This document shows positions 1 to 7,573 of a stretch of 36,593 nucleotides of DNA, piece after piece. Location of the stretch: the IMG/VR virus record IMGVR_UViG_3300043466_002608, positions 1 through 36,593 of that record; one strand, 5' to 3'. Source of the stretch: a virus. A model generated the notes under the pieces. It saw nothing but the letters and a program-made list of their open reading frames with translations, made no database searches and was not told where the DNA came from. The position numbers and the translations under genes are program-made. How positions within the stretch are numbered: position 1 is the stretch's first letter; the number at the start of each line of letters is the position of its first letter.

Positions 1-6
1 CTTGGC

Positions 7-273
7 ATGACATTAGGAACAATCCTTTTGTTTACAACTATGGGTATCCTATATGCCCTTGTTTTTGTAACACAACCAATAGGTGAGCAGTCAGAAAATG
101 ATAAGATGTTCTTTAATGTTTTGTCATCCGTAGCAACATTTATTACTGGCACACTTGCTGGCATCTTAATTGGTAAAAATGGTGGGGGTACAGATAACTC
201 ACAGCCTATTCAGACATCTACACCTGATGTAACAGTAGATGATCTTGATGATTTTAATGATTTTATTGAATAA
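7..273 (+). CDS. Small membrane protein, unknown
   Basis: An 88-residue protein with two hydrophobic segments (about residues 3-22 and 38-56) and an acidic, Asp-rich C-terminus (about 73-88). The frame stays open to the window edge upstream of this ATG, so the true start may lie outside the window. The two-helix layout would suit a holin-like or other phage membrane protein, but no family is recognised. A strong promoter for the next gene follows its stop codon. Confidence 0.6.
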   Translation: MTLGTILLFTTMGILYALVFVTQPIGEQSENDKMFFNVLSSVATFITGTLAGILIGKNGGGTDNSQPIQTSTPDVTVDDLDDFNDFIE

Positions 274-285
274 ATAGTACATTAC

Positions 286-314
286 TTGACACTATATGGG
301 GTAGCTGGTATACT
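286..314 (+). promoter_or_regulatory. Consensus sigma-70-type promoter
   Basis: TTGACA at 286-291 and TATACT at 309-314 with a 17-bp spacer. It lies just ahead of the methyltransferase-like gene that starts at 343. Confidence 0.8.
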
Positions 315-342
315 TAAGTATATCTAATCTTGGGGGATAACT

Positions 343-1044
343 TTGTACAATGCTGAGTCTGTTCCAAGTTTTTTTATTAAAGAAGGATCTTCTGGAAATA
401 TAAAGATTGTAGATAAAGGTAAGGGTTTTATTCTTTATGAAAACAATAAATTTTGGATGAATTCTCTCAAAAAAAATGACTCTGCTATTAAACAACTGTA
501 TTCTTCTTACGATTTAGCATATGGAAATGTTATTATTTCTGGTTTAGGGTTTGGCATACTTGCTTTATGGCTGTGTAATAAGCCAGATGTTGTTAGTGTT
601 ACAGTTATAGAGTTTTCTGAAGATGTTATAAAACTATTTAAAGATTCAAACAGTATTCCAGATAAGTTAAATATTGTTAATATGGATATTAGAAATTATA
701 ATACAGATACAGAGTACGACGCAATATTACTAGATCATTATGAAACAGAAAGTTTTGACTTTATACTAGATGACATTCAAAAAATTTCTAGCAAAATTAA
801 ACATAAAAATATGTGGGCTTGGCCTTTAGAGGAAATGTATTTATTTAAGATGTATGCAAATGAAAATCATAGAGTAGTACACGATTTAGTAGATAAATGC
901 GACAAAGACTTTAGCCTACTATGGAATGATTTTGTAGATACTTTTTTCCCTAAAGAAGAAATGTTAAAAAATATAAGCAGTCAAAAACTAAATGAATATA
1001 TATACACATATTTTAACAAAAAATATATTGGGGTTGACTTTTAA
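343..1044 (+). CDS. SAM-dependent methyltransferase / spermidine-synthase-like protein
   Basis: A 233-residue protein with a Rossmann-type SAM-binding core. The glycine-rich loop SGLGFG is at residues 66-71, an acidic residue ends the second strand (IEFSED, about 89-94), and NMDI and DAILLD follow at about 113-131. This order matches class I methyltransferases and the spermidine synthase fold; the substrate cannot be read. The TTG start is chosen because GGGGG lies 6 nt upstream and no in-frame ATG is nearby. It has its own near-perfect promoter. The C-terminal third is not recognised. Confidence 0.6.
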   Translation: MYNAESVPSFFIKEGSSGNIKIVDKGKGFILYENNKFWMNSLKKNDSAIKQLYSSYDLAYGNVIISGLGFGILALWLCNKPDVVSVTVIEFSEDVIKLFKDSNSIPDKLNIVNMDIRNYNTDTEYDAILLDHYETESFDFILDDIQKISSKIKHKNMWAWPLEEMYLFKMYANENHRVVHDLVDKCDKDFSLLWNDFVDTFFPKEEMLKNISSQKLNEYIYTYFNKKYIGVDF

Positions 1045-1061
1045 AGTGGTAATGGTATAAT
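1034..1061 (+). promoter_or_regulatory. Promoter of the Ntn peptidase gene
   Basis: TTGACT at 1034-1039, a 16-bp spacer and TATAAT at 1056-1061. The -35 overlaps the last codons of the preceding methyltransferase gene. Confidence 0.75.
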
Positions 1062-1087
1062 TAAGTGTTGGCTAATTGGGGGTTTTT

Positions 1088-1618
1088 GTGACATGTATCG
1101 CTGTAGTTCGTGATGAAATAAATAACAAGATATATATGGCAGGGGATCGTGGAGCATCTGATGATGGTACCATTCTGGCATTAACAAGCCCAAAGGTTTG
1201 GAAGTTGGGCCCGTACTTAATTGGATATGCAGGAGCAATGGATGGAGAGCGTATTCGTTATAACTTTAATCCATATGTTCCAGACATCAAAGATACAGAT
1301 AAGTTTATGCAGACTAAATTTATTAAGCAACTTAGGGGATTTTATAATGACTTCTGGGTTGATACATCTAAAGATGGAGACCTTGGATTGATTATTGCAG
1401 TTCGTGGTCAGATATACGAACACAGCTCTGCAGATATGTCTTTGTCTAAATATACAGTTCCATATCTTGCTATGGGTTCAGGTGCAGAATATGCTTATGG
1501 ATACCTTAACGCTACAGAAAAAGCAAAAGATGCAAGAAAGCGTGTTGTAGGTGCTGTAAATGCAGCAATTAAATTTAGTCCATCGTGCATGGGCCCAGTT
1601 GACGTAGTTAGCGTTTAG
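1088..1618 (+). CDS. Proteasome-beta/HslV-type Ntn-hydrolase peptidase
   Basis: Threonine peptidase of the HslV/20S-beta superfamily, 176 residues. Starting at GTG 1088 puts Thr directly after the initiator Met (MTCIAVV), the arrangement needed for a catalytic N-terminal Thr after Met removal. AGDRGAS (18-24) aligns with HslV AGDGQAT, SPKVWKL (34-40) supplies the expected Lys, and GYAGA (46-50) matches the GFAGG region. A GGGGG ribosome site at 1078-1082 supports this GTG over the in-frame TTG at 1076. No HslU or other ATPase is seen here, so it may use a host partner or act in virion maturation; that role is inference. Confidence 0.75.
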   Translation: MTCIAVVRDEINNKIYMAGDRGASDDGTILALTSPKVWKLGPYLIGYAGAMDGERIRYNFNPYVPDIKDTDKFMQTKFIKQLRGFYNDFWVDTSKDGDLGLIIAVRGQIYEHSSADMSLSKYTVPYLAMGSGAEYAYGYLNATEKAKDARKRVVGAVNAAIKFSPSCMGPVDVVSV

Positions 1619-1627
1619 GAGTATACT
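1599..1627 (+). promoter_or_regulatory. Promoter for a leaderless transcript
   Basis: TTGACG at 1599-1604, 17-bp spacer, TATACT at 1622-1627. The ATG at 1634 lies exactly 7 nt beyond the hexamer, where transcription would start. It overlaps the end of the peptidase gene. Confidence 0.65.
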
Positions 1628-1633
1628 TATAAT

Positions 1634-1828
1634 ATGGATGAAGAGTTATCAGTAGAAGATCAAGAATTTGGTATCTGGTTAACATCTGGACTTGAGAGAG
1701 GCTGGATATCAGATCCATATTGCAATACTCACGATGGTGGGTATGAATACATGTCAGAAGAAGAAATTGCAGAGTGGGATGAGGGCGGAGATCCTTGTTG
1801 CCACGTTGTTAGATTACTAATATCTTAA
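1634..1828 (+). CDS. Small acidic protein, unknown
   Basis: 64 residues, strongly acidic, with scattered Cys/His (DPYCNTHDGG and DPCCHVV) that could bind a metal. Its ATG coincides with the predicted transcription start of the promoter at 1599-1627; AGGAG is 12 nt upstream, too far to be a typical ribosome site. Acidic proteins with this kind of Trp/Cys-rich core are common among small actinophage proteins, but no function is known to me. Confidence 0.6.
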   Translation: MDEELSVEDQEFGIWLTSGLERGWISDPYCNTHDGGYEYMSEEEIAEWDEGGDPCCHVVRLLIS

Positions 1829-1846
1829 ACTACTAAAGGGGTAAAA

Positions 1847-2650
1847 ATGAAAAAGATCGTATTTGGAATTATTGCTGTACTAGGAATTTTTTATGTTCAA
1901 CCAGCTCAGGCACAAAGTCCTAAGTCTTTGGTTATTATTGATTCATACTTTGATTCAAAGGTTAATGCACCAAACATTAGATGCATTACATTGCAAAATG
2001 TTGCATGCACAGATGTAGTAACTGGTGTCAATCGTTCACTGTCTCACGAATTTAATCATGGTAACGCCATGGCAGAGGTTGCAAAAAGACAGAGTTCTAC
2101 TCTTTCAATTATTCTTCTTCGCTCAGTAGTACCAAGCAAGGCTTCAGTTTCTGCAGTAAATGCTGGAAACTTTATTGATGCATTAAATTGGGTTAATAAT
2201 AATTCATCAAGCATTGGTGCAGTATCAGTATCTAGATTTTTTGAAAATCCTAGAAAGCTCTGCTCACCATCAACTATTAATACTGCACCTTACGGTGGAG
2301 TTGACAAAGCAGATTTAAAAATTAGAGAATTAATATCAGTATTAAAGTCAAAGGGTATACCAGTATTTGCTTCAACTGGCAATAATCGAGGAGCTAATGT
2401 TAGTTATCCAGCCTGTATTACAGATACAGTTTCTGTAACTACTGGAAGCCTAGACTATAGTGGAACATTACAAAGTGGAAATGCTGTAGATGCAAATACA
2501 GACTATGCTGGGGATTCTACTGTGTTTAGCTTTACATCTGCTGTCTTTGGTTTAATTCCAAATACAACATCTGCCTCAACAGTTGCTGTAGCATCTAAGT
2601 ACTTAATCTCAGGTTTTGCACCTAACAAGGTGGTTCCTGTAAATCCTTAA
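1847..2650 (+). CDS. Secreted subtilisin-like (S8) serine protease
   Basis: 267 residues with an N-terminal signal peptide (hydrophobic 4-20, likely cleaved after the AQA near 21-23). Divergent subtilase motifs occur in family order: IIDSYFD (30-36, catalytic Asp), NHGNAMAEV (70-78, catalytic His71), GIPVFASTGNN (170-180, oxyanion Asn179) and TTSASTVAVA (240-249, catalytic Ser242; the usual GTSMAxPxVA is altered). A good ribosome site (GGGG) precedes the ATG. It lies just before the endolysin gene. It could process envelope or virion proteins, but the target is unknown. The missing Gly before TS and the short length are unusual for the family. Confidence 0.75.
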   Translation: MKKIVFGIIAVLGIFYVQPAQAQSPKSLVIIDSYFDSKVNAPNIRCITLQNVACTDVVTGVNRSLSHEFNHGNAMAEVAKRQSSTLSIILLRSVVPSKASVSAVNAGNFIDALNWVNNNSSSIGAVSVSRFFENPRKLCSPSTINTAPYGGVDKADLKIRELISVLKSKGIPVFASTGNNRGANVSYPACITDTVSVTTGSLDYSGTLQSGNAVDANTDYAGDSTVFSFTSAVFGLIPNTTSASTVAVASKYLISGFAPNKVVPVNP

Positions 2651-2669
2651 AAATAGGATACTTGAAATA

Positions 2670-2678
2670 TGGTAAAAT
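2670..2678 (+). promoter_or_regulatory. Possible extended -10 promoter for endolysin
   Basis: TGGTAAAAT at 2670-2678 resembles an extended -10 (TGn + TAAAAT). No good -35 is visible. The endolysin ribosome site follows at 2701. Confidence 0.35.
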
Positions 2679-2710
2679 TGAGGTAACAATTATAGTTCTT
2701 AGGAGGAATT

Positions 2711-3502
2711 ATGTCAGCAAAAGGTTCACTAGAAGCAATTATTGAAGTTGCTAAAAAGGAAATTGGAACAATTGAAGGTCCAAAAGACAATGAAACAAAG
2801 TATGGTAAGTGGACTGGTGCAAACTTCCAGCCATGGTGTCAGTCATTTGTTTCTTGGTGTGCATTTACATCAGGACTAAATCCAAACAAATATCCAAAAA
2901 CAGCTTCAACAGTAGCAGCAGCAGATTGGTTTAAGAAAAATAACCGTTGGGCAGATGCTCGTAATGATGATCCAACACCAGGAGACTGGATTTTCTTTGA
3001 TTTTCCAGATGATGGTGTAAATCGTATTTCACATGTTGGTCTTTGCATTAAGAACAATGGTGATGGAACTATCCAAGTTATTGAAGGAAATACTTCTGGA
3101 ACTGCAAAGGGAGACCAGCGCAATGGCGGAATGTGCGTAGAAAAAACTCGTGCATACGTAAAAAATAAAAAGGGAATCATTAATGCTGTTGTAGGTTGGG
3201 GTCGTCCAGTTTATGCTGGAGAGGAAAACCTTGCATTACTTTCAAAAGGTGGAACGGTTTCAAAGCCAGCAACGCCATCAACTAAAACAGTAACTGAACC
3301 AGCAAAGAAAGAGTTTAAACCATTCAAGATTGGTTCAAAAGGCGAATCAGTAAAGAAGGTTCAAGAGCTTCTTGGACTTAAGGCAGATGGTGATTTTGGA
3401 TCAGGTACTGAAAAAGCAGTCAAAGCATTTCAAAAGAAGTCTTCTTTGCCAGTAACAGGGGTAGTAGATCAGGCAACCCTGAAAGCTTTGAGAGTAAAGT
3501 AA
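2711..3502 (+). CDS. Endolysin: CHAP peptidase/amidase with peptidoglycan-binding domain
   Basis: 263 residues in two domains. The N-terminal CHAP-type domain (about 1-165) has the nucleophile region PWCQSFVSWC (Cys43), NRISHVG (His108) and IEGNTSG (Glu125). After a Thr/Pro/Lys linker (about 180-205), a PG_binding_1 repeat (about 206-263) carries GSKGESVKKVQELLG and DGDFGSGTEKAVKAFQ. It should cut host peptidoglycan at lysis. No signal peptide is seen, so export would need a holin; a candidate is at 9926-10201. AGGAGG at 2701-2706 sets the start. Confidence 0.9.
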   Translation: MSAKGSLEAIIEVAKKEIGTIEGPKDNETKYGKWTGANFQPWCQSFVSWCAFTSGLNPNKYPKTASTVAAADWFKKNNRWADARNDDPTPGDWIFFDFPDDGVNRISHVGLCIKNNGDGTIQVIEGNTSGTAKGDQRNGGMCVEKTRAYVKNKKGIINAVVGWGRPVYAGEENLALLSKGGTVSKPATPSTKTVTEPAKKEFKPFKIGSKGESVKKVQELLGLKADGDFGSGTEKAVKAFQKKSSLPVTGVVDQATLKALRVK

Positions 3503-3503
3503 A

Positions 3504-3704
3504 ATGGAATCAACAAAAAGAACACTATTAAAAACAGCAAGTTGGGAAACATTTCATCTTGTAGGTGTCGCTGGAGTTATTTATCTTTTTACTGGTGAAT
3601 GGGAGTACGCAAGTCTTGGTGCTTTAATTTATATTGGGTGGGAAGCTATTGGATACTTTCTCCATGAAAGAGTATGGGCTAGATTTGGAAAAAAAGTTAA
3701 ATAA
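3504..3704 (+). CDS. DUF2061-like membrane protein
   Basis: 66 residues. The pattern KTASWETFHLVGVAG, a hydrophobic segment (about 17-30), a second segment (about 38-52) and GYFLHERVWAR (50-60) match DUF2061 proteins, small two-helix membrane proteins of unknown role. It starts 1 nt after the endolysin stop and so is probably cotranscribed; a role in lysis is possible but unproven. Confidence 0.7.
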   Translation: MESTKRTLLKTASWETFHLVGVAGVIYLFTGEWEYASLGALIYIGWEAIGYFLHERVWARFGKKVK

Positions 3705-3706
3705 AA

Positions 3707-3892
3707 ATGGCCTTATACGAATATGATTGTATGCCCTGTGGTATCAGATTTACTAAACAAAGATCTATTAGTGAATCTGACCCAGGGTACACATGTGAAA
3801 CTTGCAATCGCTCTTTAGTGCGTGTATACTCTAGTTTCGGGGTAGTGCTAAATGGATCAGGATTTTATTCCACCGATAATAGAAAGCGGTAG
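3707..3892 (+). CDS. FmdB-type zinc ribbon protein
   Basis: 61 residues. The opening MALYEYDCMPCGIRFTK and the second CxxC (CETC, about 30-33) form a zinc ribbon as in FmdB family putative regulators, and the GSGFYSTD near the end is typical of that family. It starts 2 nt after the DUF2061-like stop. The role of FmdB proteins is poorly defined. Confidence 0.8.
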   Translation: MALYEYDCMPCGIRFTKQRSISESDPGYTCETCNRSLVRVYSSFGVVLNGSGFYSTDNRKR

Positions 3893-3898
3893 TATACT
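3893..3898 (+). promoter_or_regulatory. -10 hexamer for a leaderless gene
   Basis: TATACT at 3893-3898 abuts one ATG (3899) and lies exactly 7 nt before a second in-frame ATG (3905). No clear -35 is seen. Confidence 0.5.
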
Positions 3899-3904
3899 AT
3901 GAAG

Positions 3905-4129
3905 ATGATGACTGAAGATGTAGAGCAAGAAATTGTTTGGGAGCTTAGCCCAAAAGATAGATGTGATACGTGTGCTGCAGAGGCCTTAGTAAAGGTAACT
4001 GGTCTTTCAGGAGAATTATTATTTTGTGGTCATCACTATAATAAAATTATGGATGATCCGATTGGGTATAAAAAGATGATGGCTTTTGCTATTACGGTTT
4101 TAGATGAACGAGAAAAGCTAGAGAAATAA
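3905..4129 (+). CDS. DUF7455-like zinc-binding protein
   Basis: About 74 residues. RCDTCAAEALVKV followed by ELLFCGHHYNK resembles small actinobacterial DUF7455 proteins, with Cys/His positions suited to a metal site. Two in-frame starts exist, ATG 3899 and ATG 3905; the second is preferred because it sits where transcription from the TATACT at 3893 should begin, and no ribosome site is visible. Function unknown. Confidence 0.65.
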   Translation: MMTEDVEQEIVWELSPKDRCDTCAAEALVKVTGLSGELLFCGHHYNKIMDDPIGYKKMMAFAITVLDEREKLEK

Positions 4130-4133
4130 AATA

Positions 4134-4973
4134 ATGATTTTAGTAAATAAAGTAGATTTTATATCAATAGAAGAGATAAAATCTAACCCTGACAAATATA
4201 AAGAAATATATTTTAGAGATAAAATCATTGTATTTAAAGATGCTAACTTAAATGAACACCAACAAAAAGAACTAATGATCTTTTTTGGAGATTTATTTGA
4301 ATGGTGCCCCAATTCAAAACACTCTATAATTTTAGATTATACAGAAGATCATCATAGGCACATGAAGGGCGAAAACTCTGCTAGTAAAGATGAACTAATG
4401 CTTGCGTGGCATACAGAGCATGTTCAGGATGAGGAAGACTCGCACCTTGGAGCAACATGGAGAATGGAAAAGTTTGAATGTGATGAAGGTGCTGGACATA
4501 CTTATTTTGTTGATATGGCAAAAATGTTTAAAGATTTAAGCAAAGAAGATCAAGACTTTCTTTCTAAATGTTTAAATAAAGTTAACACAACACAGACTAA
4601 TGATACAGTAATAGTTGAAGTTTCAAAAGAATTTTATTGTATAAAAGCTCACCCAGTTACAGGGGAAAAAACTATCAGGTTATCACTTTTTGCAGAACGC
4701 GGAGATCTAAATTTTCTATCTAAGTTTGATGGTCGAGAACCAAATCAAGAAGAAAAAGATAACTATACAAGATTAGTTTCCTGGATTTGTGATCAGGTCT
4801 GGAACAACAAAGATATAAGAATGGTTCTTAAATGGAATCAAGGAGATCTTGCAGTTCCAGATCTTTTTAAGCTTGCACATTCAGTAGGTGGTGGATTTAG
4901 TGAAAATCAGAGAACACTAAAAGGGGAGTTTGGAAAAGAGTTACCATGGGCTCATGGGAGCAATGCAAAATAA
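4134..4973 (+). CDS. TauD/clavaminate-synthase-like Fe(II)/2-oxoglutarate dioxygenase
   Basis: 279 residues. The facial-triad motif WHTEHV (92-97: His93, Glu95) uses Glu where TauD usually has Asp. KAHPVTGEKTIRLS (171-184) matches the substrate-side HPvTG segment, and WNQGDLAVPDLFKLAHS (234-250, distal His249) is followed by an Arg-containing stretch (260) that could bind 2-oxoglutarate. Family members hydroxylate or desulfonate small molecules; the substrate here is unknown. ATG follows the preceding stop by 4 nt. Confidence 0.7.
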   Translation: MILVNKVDFISIEEIKSNPDKYKEIYFRDKIIVFKDANLNEHQQKELMIFFGDLFEWCPNSKHSIILDYTEDHHRHMKGENSASKDELMLAWHTEHVQDEEDSHLGATWRMEKFECDEGAGHTYFVDMAKMFKDLSKEDQDFLSKCLNKVNTTQTNDTVIVEVSKEFYCIKAHPVTGEKTIRLSLFAERGDLNFLSKFDGREPNQEEKDNYTRLVSWICDQVWNNKDIRMVLKWNQGDLAVPDLFKLAHSVGGGFSENQRTLKGEFGKELPWAHGSNAK

Positions 4974-5000
4974 TTAAAGTTATTTTATAAAAATTGTAGA

Positions 5001-5006
5001 TACAAT
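5001..5006 (+). promoter_or_regulatory. Possible -10 for the nuclease-thioredoxin pair
   Basis: TACAAT at 5001-5006, about 20 nt ahead of the nuclease ATG; no convincing -35. Confidence 0.3.
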
Positions 5007-5025
5007 AGAAAATTGGAGAAATAAT

Positions 5026-5433
5026 ATGTATGAGTACTATGTAAGAAAAGTAGATAATGTTGTAGATGGAGATACCATTGACGTTCTTATTGATTTAGGA
5101 TTTGATATTTTATTTCAATCCCGTGTAAGATTAGCTGGTATTGATACACCTGAGTCACGCACAAAGGATCTCAAAGAGAAGGCTCTTGGTCTTGAGTCTA
5201 AGGAGTACCTAAAGAAGGCTCTAAAGGATGCTAAGTCTGTTGTGATTAAGACTGAAAAAATGGATTCATCTGAAAAGTATGGTCGCATTTTAGGCTGGGT
5301 ATATGTTAATGGAGATACAGTATCTCTCAACGATATGATGATAAACGATGGCTATGCTTGGGGATATCTTGGGGACACCAAGGTAAAAGATTTTAGTGCA
5401 TTGGAAAAGGCTAGAAAAAAGTCTGGCAAGTAA
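5026..5433 (+). CDS. Thermonuclease (SNase family)
   Basis: 135 residues with staphylococcal-nuclease motifs: VVDGDTIDV (12-20), VRLAGIDTPE (34-43) and KYGRILGWVYV (84-94). Arg35, Asp40, Glu43 and Arg87 fall at the same residue numbers as the catalytic set of mature staphylococcal nuclease. No signal peptide is visible, so it probably acts on nucleic acid inside the cell, for example on host DNA; that is inference. GGAGA precedes the ATG. Its TAA overlaps the thioredoxin ATG (TAATG), implying coupled translation. Confidence 0.85.
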   Translation: MYEYYVRKVDNVVDGDTIDVLIDLGFDILFQSRVRLAGIDTPESRTKDLKEKALGLESKEYLKKALKDAKSVVIKTEKMDSSEKYGRILGWVYVNGDTVSLNDMMINDGYAWGYLGDTKVKDFSALEKARKKSGK

Positions 5434-5690
5434 TGAGACATATTCTATACTTTACGGCTGACTGGTGTAATCCATGCAAGCGTACACGACCTATTGTAGA
5501 TGAGCTAAATCGTGACTCCTCTATTAAATTTCAGATAATTGATGTAGATTCAGAGCTAGAAATAGCTAAAAACTTTAATGTTAGCTCTATTCCAACCTTT
5601 GTAGTGATAGAAAATGGATCAGAGTCTTACAGGGCTACTGGAGCACAGACTAAAGAGCAGCTTCAGTCCTTAATGTTTAATGAATTCTGA
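5433..5690 (+). CDS. Thioredoxin-like protein
   Basis: 85 residues: YFTADWCNPCKR carries the redox pair Cys12/Cys15 (WCNPC), and SSIPTFVV supplies the cis-Pro (Pro54). It is shorter than bacterial Trx (about 105), lacking part of the C-terminal helix, as is common in phage thioredoxins and glutaredoxins. It would act as a cytoplasmic disulfide reductant, for example for a ribonucleotide reductase not seen here. It is translationally coupled to the nuclease gene. Confidence 0.85.
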   Translation: MRHILYFTADWCNPCKRTRPIVDELNRDSSIKFQIIDVDSELEIAKNFNVSSIPTFVVIENGSESYRATGAQTKEQLQSLMFNEF

Positions 5691-5696
5691 TATAAT
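5688..5696 (+). promoter_or_regulatory. Extended -10 promoter
   Basis: TGATATAAT at 5688-5696 is a perfect extended -10. It overlaps the stop of the thioredoxin gene; a strong ribosome site for the next gene follows. Confidence 0.65.
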
Positions 5697-5719
5697 GAGT
5701 ATGTAGCTAGGAGGTTATT

Positions 5720-6445
5720 ATGCCATATAAAGTTGGAGCAAAAGGTTCGTACGGATGTTCAGGATACCCTGCCGTAAAAGATGATGGGGAAGTCATGGGA
5801 TGCCATAAAACTAGGGCAGAAGCTGCTGGTCAAATTTATGCTATTAATCGTAGCGAAGGAAATATAGGAAAGTCTATGCATGTTGTACGAGAAGGCGACT
5901 TTGTTATGGGTATGACCAAAGAAGGTATGGTCCATGGCATGGTAGAGCACATTATGACAGAGGGTGGAACACTTGGTACACCTGGAACAGAGTATGCACT
6001 TGAATCAATGCCTCCAGAGAATCCAGCAATGTCTGTTAGAATTTATGAAGAAGAAGACGGTGGCTGGGAACCAACAGCATATAGTATTGGCATGATGTAT
6101 AAAGATGCAGAAGTCATTGATATGGAAACACATTCAATGGAAGAAGATGAGGAAGAGGGTCCAAGCATGGATGAATATGATAACTATATGGGTAAAGCAA
6201 AAAAACCTAATTATGGAGCAATGATCAAGCCACGTAGAGGCGGAAGCACTCCATCAAATCCAAAACTATATGCAAGAGTTGTACAAGCAGCAAAAGATAA
6301 GTTTGATGTTTATCCATCTGCTGTAGCAAACGCATGGGTAGTACAAGAGTATAAGCGTCGTGGTGGAACTTATAAGTCTGATCAACCAGAAACTACAAAG
6401 AGTGTGTGGAATGGGGCATTTGATCCGAAGGGATTTAGAAAATAA
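5720..6445 (+). CDS. Phage protein, possibly virion-associated, unknown
   Basis: 241 residues. The N-terminus (YGCSGYPAVKDDGEVMGCHK, about 11-30) is a Cys-containing module; a Met/Glu-rich middle (about 60-155) is acidic; the C-terminus (about 180-240) has YPSAVANAWVVQEYKRRGG, a motif I associate with phage structural or accessory proteins. AGGAGG sets the start. Its TAA overlaps the next ATG (TAATG). Function not assigned. Confidence 0.7.
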   Translation: MPYKVGAKGSYGCSGYPAVKDDGEVMGCHKTRAEAAGQIYAINRSEGNIGKSMHVVREGDFVMGMTKEGMVHGMVEHIMTEGGTLGTPGTEYALESMPPENPAMSVRIYEEEDGGWEPTAYSIGMMYKDAEVIDMETHSMEEDEEEGPSMDEYDNYMGKAKKPNYGAMIKPRRGGSTPSNPKLYARVVQAAKDKFDVYPSAVANAWVVQEYKRRGGTYKSDQPETTKSVWNGAFDPKGFRK

Positions 6446-6816
6446 TGGCTGATACATATACACCGACATCTGGTATGAAAGCAGCAGCACGTCGTGCTCT
6501 GAAGTGGAAAGAAGATGGAAAAGCAACTGGTGCTGGTACTCCAGTAGGCTGGGGAAGAGCAACTGATATTGTCAATGGTTCTGCAATGTCTCTTGATACT
6601 GTTAAGAGAATGTTCTCTTTCTTTTCTCGTCACGAAGTAGACAAAAAGGGAAAAGGTTTTTATGATGGTCCAGAATTCCCATCAAATGGTCGTATCATGT
6701 GGGATGCATGGGGTGGAGATGCTGGATTTTCTTGGTCACGTGCAATCGTTGAGCGTGAAAGAAAGAAGGCAGATGAAGCTTGGGTAGGAAGTGCTTTTAG
6801 TTTGAGAAAGCTATAA
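6445..6816 (+). CDS. Conserved phage protein, unknown
   Basis: 123 residues. The pattern TSGMKAAARRALKWKEDG, RATDIVNGSAMS, VKRMFSFFSRHEVDKKGKG and MWDAWGGDAGFSW resembles a domain recurring in phage genomes, sometimes near head-maturation proteases. Basic and Trp-rich; no catalytic motif is recognised. It starts on the stop of the previous gene. Confidence 0.65.
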   Translation: MADTYTPTSGMKAAARRALKWKEDGKATGAGTPVGWGRATDIVNGSAMSLDTVKRMFSFFSRHEVDKKGKGFYDGPEFPSNGRIMWDAWGGDAGFSWSRAIVERERKKADEAWVGSAFSLRKL

Positions 6817-6817
6817 A

Positions 6818-7246
6818 ATGAAATATATTATAGCTTCGGGCTTGACACTCATTGTTTCTTGGGCTATACTTATAGTAATAAAGAAAAAGAATAACAAGAA
6901 ATACTCGTATTTGCCTTATCGACAAAGTGATATGCACAATATATTAAAGTATTTTTTTTCTTTAAATGAAAAAGAGAAAGCAAAACCGCTATCTCAATTT
7001 CATAAAAGATTAGAAGAAGGTATGTTGAAAGTTATCGTAGTTGGTAATGAAGCATACTGGGTTGTAGATAATGTTTTTTATGTTGCAGATGCTTTTGAGA
7101 ATCAGGTTGATCCTGAAACAGCAAGGCCAGTAAATGTAGAAAATATGTCTAAGCCAGATATGGAAAAAATGCTATTCATCTTGGATAGCTTAAAAGATGG
7201 GGAAGTAGAAAATGATCGTAGCAGTTCAGGGAACGAAGGATTTTGA
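6818..7246 (+). CDS. Membrane-anchored protein, unknown
   Basis: 142 residues: an N-terminal helix (about 2-21) followed by basic KKKNNKK and a soluble domain. No family recognised. It starts 1 nt after the preceding stop; its last 35 nt overlap the next gene in another frame. Confidence 0.6.
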   Translation: MKYIIASGLTLIVSWAILIVIKKKNNKKYSYLPYRQSDMHNILKYFFSLNEKEKAKPLSQFHKRLEEGMLKVIVVGNEAYWVVDNVFYVADAFENQVDPETARPVNVENMSKPDMEKMLFILDSLKDGEVENDRSSSGNEGF

Positions 7247-7562
7247 AGATTACAGCATCTTTATTCGTGCAATGGGTGTTGCCATGTGCAATATGCAAGA
7301 TTCAGATAAAGAGTTCGTAATATATTCTGCTGGACCTGCTCGTATAAATTCTTTTGTTTCAGAGTTCTCAAATTTATCTGAGCGTGGAATGAAGGCAAGA
7401 GGTCGTAAGATTAAGTTCTATAAGGTTGCAAATGCTTGGCTTGAAGAAAACATTAATCAAATTGATTATGTTGCATTTTTAAGTAAGCCAAAAGAGGCTG
7501 CATCTAAGTTAGTAGATCTTGCTGAAAAGAATAATGTAGAAGTCGGTCTTTTTCGTTTTTAA
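7212..7562 (+). CDS. SLOG/DUF2493-like nucleotide-binding protein (tentative)
   Basis: 116 residues. MIVAVQGTKDFEDYSIF resembles the opening GSRDFxDY of YspA/DUF2493 SLOG proteins, and FVIYSAGPARINSFVSEFS resembles their second SGGArGvD motif. SLOG domains bind nucleotides or nucleotide-derived ligands and occur in phage and defence contexts. The start lies inside the previous gene behind GGGG (about 7199-7202). The family match is partial. Confidence 0.5.
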   Translation: MIVAVQGTKDFEDYSIFIRAMGVAMCNMQDSDKEFVIYSAGPARINSFVSEFSNLSERGMKARGRKIKFYKVANAWLEENINQIDYVAFLSKPKEAASKLVDLAEKNNVEVGLFRF

Positions 7563-7573
7563 TGGGGGATAAA

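Noticed and set aside
292-495. Minus-strand open frame opposite the methyltransferase start
   Set aside because: It lies antisense to a gene with a consensus promoter and a good ribosome site; no upstream signal of its own.
2839-3180. 113-residue minus-strand frame inside the endolysin gene
   Set aside because: Shadow of the CHAP domain coding sequence; no ribosome site and no recognisable motif.
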